Shown here: piece after piece, positions 13,676-15,895 of the stretch
How positions within the stretch are numbered: the first letter of the stretch is position 1
How the letters are laid out: each line of letters starts with the position of its first letter
DNA from: Microcaldota archaeon
GTDB lineage: Archaea > Micrarchaeota > Micrarchaeia > Anstonellales > Bilamarchaeaceae
Direction: 5' to 3'
Assembly: GCA_021823425.1 (NCBI GenBank)
Contig: JAKANX010000006.1
Span: 1 to 15,895 of the forward strand
DNA length: 15,895 nt
Position numbers and translations under genes: made by a program
The notes under the pieces: generated by a model
Database searches by the model: none
The model's input: the letters and a program-made list of their open reading frames with translations, nothing else
What the model was told of the DNA's origin: nothing

Positions 13676-14617
13676 CTACTCGAACTTTACGCTCGCCTTC
13701 TTGCCCAGCCCCGCAATCTCGGAAATCCCGGGCAGCCTCAGGCTCGCGCCGAAGAGCCCGCCCGTCCCTCCGCCCGTGTCAATCTGGCAAAGGTTCGGCT
13801 CCGCGTCCGTTATGTTCCCGAGCGCTGCAGCCTTCCTTATGGCGTCCTTCTTGGTTCCGAGCGCGTCTACGAGGCCTATTGCGAGCGCCTGCCTGCCGCT
13901 CACCACCCTTCCGTCCAGAATCTCGTTGAATTTCGCGGTGTTGAGCTTGGAGCCGCGGTTCTGCACCACCACCCCCTTGAATTCATCAAATATCTCATTT
14001 ACCATCGTCTGGAGTATGGCCCTCTCCTTGTCCGTCATGGGCCTGGATTCCGAGCCTATATCCTTGCTCTCGCCGCTCTTTATCGCGGTCGCGTTTATTC
14101 CCAGCTTGTCTAAGAGCCCGCTCAGCTCGGTAACAGTCATTATTACCCCTATGCTCCCGGTGAGCGCGTCAGGCTCGCTTATTATGTAATCGGTTCCCGT
14201 GGAAATGTAATACGCGCCGGACGCTGCGACTTCCCTGAAATAGGCGACCTTGGGCTTGTTCAGCCCCTTGACCGAATCGTAAATCTCCCGCGTGCCCACG
14301 ACGCTTCCTCCCGGCGAGTCAACGACGAAAAGCACCGCGCCCACGTCGTCCCTCTTGTTCAGGGCATCTATTGAATTTGCGATTTCCTCGCTGCCCGGCG
14401 AGCCCGCGCTGAAAAGCGAAGGAGGCGTGCTCGCAGTCGTAATCTCCTGGTTTATGTCCACCACCGCCACGCACTTGCCTCCGAGCACCGAGCCCGAGGA
14501 CGAGGAAAGCAGCAGCACCCCGAGGAAAATGAGGAACGCCAGACCGAGCAATACCGCTCCACCGTACTTAATCCAGTTTCCCTCCTGGGCAGTTTGGGCA
14601 AAAGCCTTGATTCGCAT
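13676..14617 (-). CDS. sppA: SppA-type signal peptide peptidase / membrane serine protease (S49)
   Basis: The protein has 313 residues, the short single-domain form seen in archaea and Bacillus. A membrane anchor lies at 18-38. The S49 core has VVDSPGGSV (98-106), the nucleophile Ser133 in EVAASGAYYIS, and the general base Lys185 in SGESKDIGS. The Ser-Lys spacing of 52 matches the Bacillus SppA pattern. TGSIGVI (153-159) is also conserved. The enzyme degrades leftover signal peptides or membrane-near substrates, with the active site outside. ATG 14617 lies 26.5 bp from a shared palindromic TATA centre, so the mRNA is likely leaderless. The gene forms a unit with the downstream Cys-repeat protein. 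It is divergent from carS. Confidence 0.93.
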   Translation of the reverse strand: MRIKAFAQTAQEGNWIKYGGAVLLGLAFLIFLGVLLLSSSSGSVLGGKCVAVVDINQEITTASTPPSLFSAGSPGSEEIANSIDALNKRDDVGAVLFVVDSPGGSVVGTREIYDSVKGLNKPKVAYFREVAASGAYYISTGTDYIISEPDALTGSIGVIMTVTELSGLLDKLGINATAIKSGESKDIGSESRPMTDKERAILQTMVNEIFDEFKGVVVQNRGSKLNTAKFNEILDGRVVSGRQALAIGLVDALGTKKDAIRKAAALGNITDAEPNLCQIDTGGGTGGLFGASLRLPGISEIAGLGKKASVKFE

Positions 14618-14640
14618 ATGTGGTTTCTCTTGAATTTGGT

Positions 14641-14646
14641 TTATAA
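14641..14646. promoter_or_regulatory. Single palindromic TATA element serving two divergent leaderless genes
   Basis: TTATAA is its own reverse complement. Its centre (14643.5) lies 26.5 bp from the start codon of sppA on the minus strand and 26.5 bp from that of carS on the plus strand. Both distances are ideal for leaderless archaeal transcripts. The intergenic region is only 52 bp, leaving no room for separate promoters. Confidence 0.7.
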
Positions 14647-14669
14647 TACTTTTCTAGGAAAAGTGGTTC

Positions 14670-15188
14670 ATGGACATCCAATTCGCGCTCAGCATTCTCC
14701 TTTTCGTGCTTCCCGCGTACGTGGCAAACGCGCTTCCCGTCCTGCTCGGGGGCGGAACGCCCATGGACCTCGGGAAAAGCCTGGGAGGAAAGCGCATACT
14801 CGGGGACGGAAAGACTATAAGGGGCTTTTTCGCAGGCGTTCTCGGAGGCACCGTTGCAGGCGGAATACTAACGCTATTAATCAGGGTGCCGTTCTTTCCC
14901 TCGGCCCAGTTCCAGTTCCTTGCATTCGCCCTGATGTCATTCGGGACGATGGCTGGCGACGCGCTCGGAAGCTTCCTCAAGCGCCGCTTGGGAATGCAGG
15001 ATGGAAAGCCGTTCATACTGGACCAGCTCATGTTCCTCGCGGTTGCGCTCCTCCTTGCATATCCGCTCTCTTCCCCTGAGCCCTACGCGCCAATCCCGCT
15101 CGTGGCGCTGTTCGCAGCCACTTACGTATTGCACCTCGGTAGCAATTTCGTAGCGAACAGGCTCGGATGGAAGAAGGTTCCGTGGTAA
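14670..15188 (+). CDS. carS: CDP-archaeol synthase
   Basis: The protein has 172 residues. The enzyme condenses CTP with digeranylgeranylglycerol phosphate to give CDP-archaeol, the activated lipid for archaeal polar headgroups. The family signatures are PAYVANALPVLLGGGTPMDLG (15-35), KRILGDGKTIRGFFAG (41-56) and GTMAGDALGSFLKRRLG (92-108), followed by GKPFILDQL (112-120). Several hydrophobic segments (about 3-26, 53-72, 82-98, 118-134, 141-158) fit a multi-pass membrane enzyme. The start has no ribosome-binding site and shares a TATA box with sppA. Length is normal for the family. Confidence 0.96.
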   Translation: MDIQFALSILLFVLPAYVANALPVLLGGGTPMDLGKSLGGKRILGDGKTIRGFFAGVLGGTVAGGILTLLIRVPFFPSAQFQFLAFALMSFGTMAGDALGSFLKRRLGMQDGKPFILDQLMFLAVALLLAYPLSSPEPYAPIPLVALFAATYVLHLGSNFVANRLGWKKVPW

Positions 15189-15198
15189 GCCGAAAAAA

Positions 15199-15501
15199 TC
15201 AGGCTGACATTTCCGGAGCTGCCCGCGCAAGGGAAACCGCAAGCGTGCTGAGCTCGCCCATGTCCGCGAACTCGCGCGTGCACCGCTTTTTCGCAGCCTG
15301 CCCCATGAGCCCGTCAGCCCGGCTCCCGAACCCGGCTGCGCGCTCAAGCCCGGCAATCCCAAGCGCTCCCGTTATGAAATTCTCGCAGCTTGCCCCGTAT
15401 TTCTAGATTTTGCTGTCGGGCGCGGGCTCACCGCCGCGGGCGAGGAAAGGATGCGCCCGGAAGCGGAATCCTTCTTCATGCAGCAGTAGCGTTTTGTGCA
15501 T
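15199..15501 (-). pseudogene. Interrupted ORF (101 codons with one in-frame TAG), possible degraded gene
   Basis: The roughly 395 bases between carS and the uL11 gene hold no intact gene. On the minus strand, ATG at 15501 and TGA at 15199-15201 are in one frame, broken once by TAG at 15403-15405. The part after the TAG reads as a plausible soluble protein (GALGIAGLERAAGF, KKRCTREFADMGELSTLAV) with GC-rich third positions, better than the opposite frames. No family is recognised. It may be a decayed gene, a sequencing error or chance openness in GC-rich DNA. An AT-rich TAATTAAC lies about 27 bp before the ATG. Confidence 0.3.
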
Positions 15502-15502
15502 A

Positions 15503-15511
15503 TTTATAAAA
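15503..15511 (+). promoter_or_regulatory. TATA box of the uL11 gene
   Basis: TTTATAAAA is centred 77 bp before the ATG at 15584. A start about 26 bp downstream would give a leader of about 51 nt. The leader ends in AAAGGATGATATC with a GGATGAT ribosome-binding site three bases before the ATG. The alternative CTTATACA at 15512-15519 would shorten the leader by about 8 nt. Confidence 0.5.
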
Positions 15512-15583
15512 CTTATACAGTAATGTTAATTACGAAAAACAACCCACAGAGGAAAAAACGGGGAATTCTCAAAGGATGATATC

Positions 15584-15895
15584 ATGGGAGAAAAGACTTT
15601 GGACGCGATTGTAGAGGGAGGAAAGGCCACCGCAGGCCCGCCTCTCGGGCCGGGGCTCGCCCCGCTCGGAGTTAACGTGGGCGCTGTAGTCGCCAAGATA
15701 AACGAGGAAACCAAGGCGTTCGCAGGGCTCAAGGTGCCCGTGAAAGTGAAAGTGGACACCGGGACCAAGGCGTTCACGATTGAAGTTGGCGCGCCGCCCA
15801 CGAGCGAGCTCGTGAAGAAGGCCGCGGGAATAGAGAAAGGCGCAGGCACCAAGGACAAGGTGGGCAACATCTCGTTCGAGGCGCTCGTCGAGCTC
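15584..15895 (+). CDS. rpl11: Ribosomal protein uL11 (partial, 5' part)
   Basis: The 104 residues to the window edge are in frame; the gene continues outside. The sequence KATAGPPLGPGLAPLGVNVG (residues 14-33) is the hallmark uL11 N-terminus with the proline helix, followed by ETKAFAGLKVPVKVKVDTGTKAFTIEVGAPPTSELVKKAAG in the archaeal form. uL11 binds the GTPase-associated centre of 23S rRNA and helps to recruit translation factors. The start is set by the GGATGAT ribosome-binding site. In many archaea the genes for uL1, uL10 and P1 follow; here they would lie beyond the window. Confidence 0.97.
   Translation, partial: MGEKTLDAIVEGGKATAGPPLGPGLAPLGVNVGAVVAKINEETKAFAGLKVPVKVKVDTGTKAFTIEVGAPPTSELVKKAAGIEKGAGTKDKVGNISFEALVEL

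Noticed and set aside
15451..15489. Plus-strand frame ending MRPEAESFFMQQ upstream of the uL11 gene
   Set aside because: The ATG-started piece is only 12 codons, and the longer open frame has no start codon and a Pro/Arg/Cys-rich shadow composition.
1..15895. CRISPR arrays, insertion sequences, integrase or attachment sites
   Set aside because: No regularly spaced repeats, transposase motifs or terminal repeats were seen on reading both strands.

Overview
This window is a compact piece of an archaeal chromosome. The evidence is the archaeal primase DnaG (Toprim type), CDP-archaeol synthase, archaeal-type ribosomal protein uL11, an archaeal/eukaryal-type methylthiotransferase, TATA boxes about 26 bp before start codons, and heavy use of ATA and AGG codons. 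Small proteins, class III-type pilin signals and very tight packing suggest a DPANN-type lineage such as Micrarchaeota or Diapherotrites. That placement is inference and would need a marker-gene tree.

Layout, left to right. Bases 1-75 hold the tail of an unrecognised gene. A small membrane-anchored protein (64-366, -) is divergent from a HopA1-like protein (413-1513, +), which meets an orphan SPPY-type DNA methyltransferase (1514-2662, -) stop codon to stop codon. Next are a HEAT-repeat protein (2766-3353, +), RNase HI (3372-3770, -) and a secreted Cys-rich PKD protein (3781-4479, -). A helical-repeat/TPR-like pair (4575-5804, +), a leaderless CBS-pair protein (5870-6292), and DUF167 plus dnaG (6417-8192) follow. 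A hairpin and T-run overlap the dnaG stop. The MiaB/CDKAL1-like tRNA methylthiotransferase is at 8295-9587.

The most unusual block is 9596-13166 (-): five consecutive, nearly overlapping genes. Each encodes a protein with a short basic N-terminus, one hydrophobic helix and an exported domain rich in N-x-S/T sequons. Two carry a clear class III archaeal signal (KG, then QxxxE), one carries a variant, and one member is unusually large (519 residues). One leaderless promoter appears to drive the set. It resembles a minor-pilin or pseudopilin cassette, but no ATPase, platform protein or prepilin peptidase lies in the window. Upstream on the same strand, an SppA-type membrane protease is coupled to a membrane-anchored protein with two tandem Cys-rich repeats.

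The right end holds carS (14670-15188, +), divergent from sppA across one palindromic TATA element exactly equidistant from both starts. After it comes a 300-bp stretch with an ORF interrupted by TAG, and then the 5' part of the uL11 gene, which runs off the window.

Many genes here are informational or metabolic housekeeping genes. The accessory content is envelope-directed (pilin-like cassette, SppA, Cys-rich proteins, PKD protein) plus the HopA1-like protein and the methyltransferase. No tRNA, rRNA, CRISPR array, insertion sequence or phage gene was seen.
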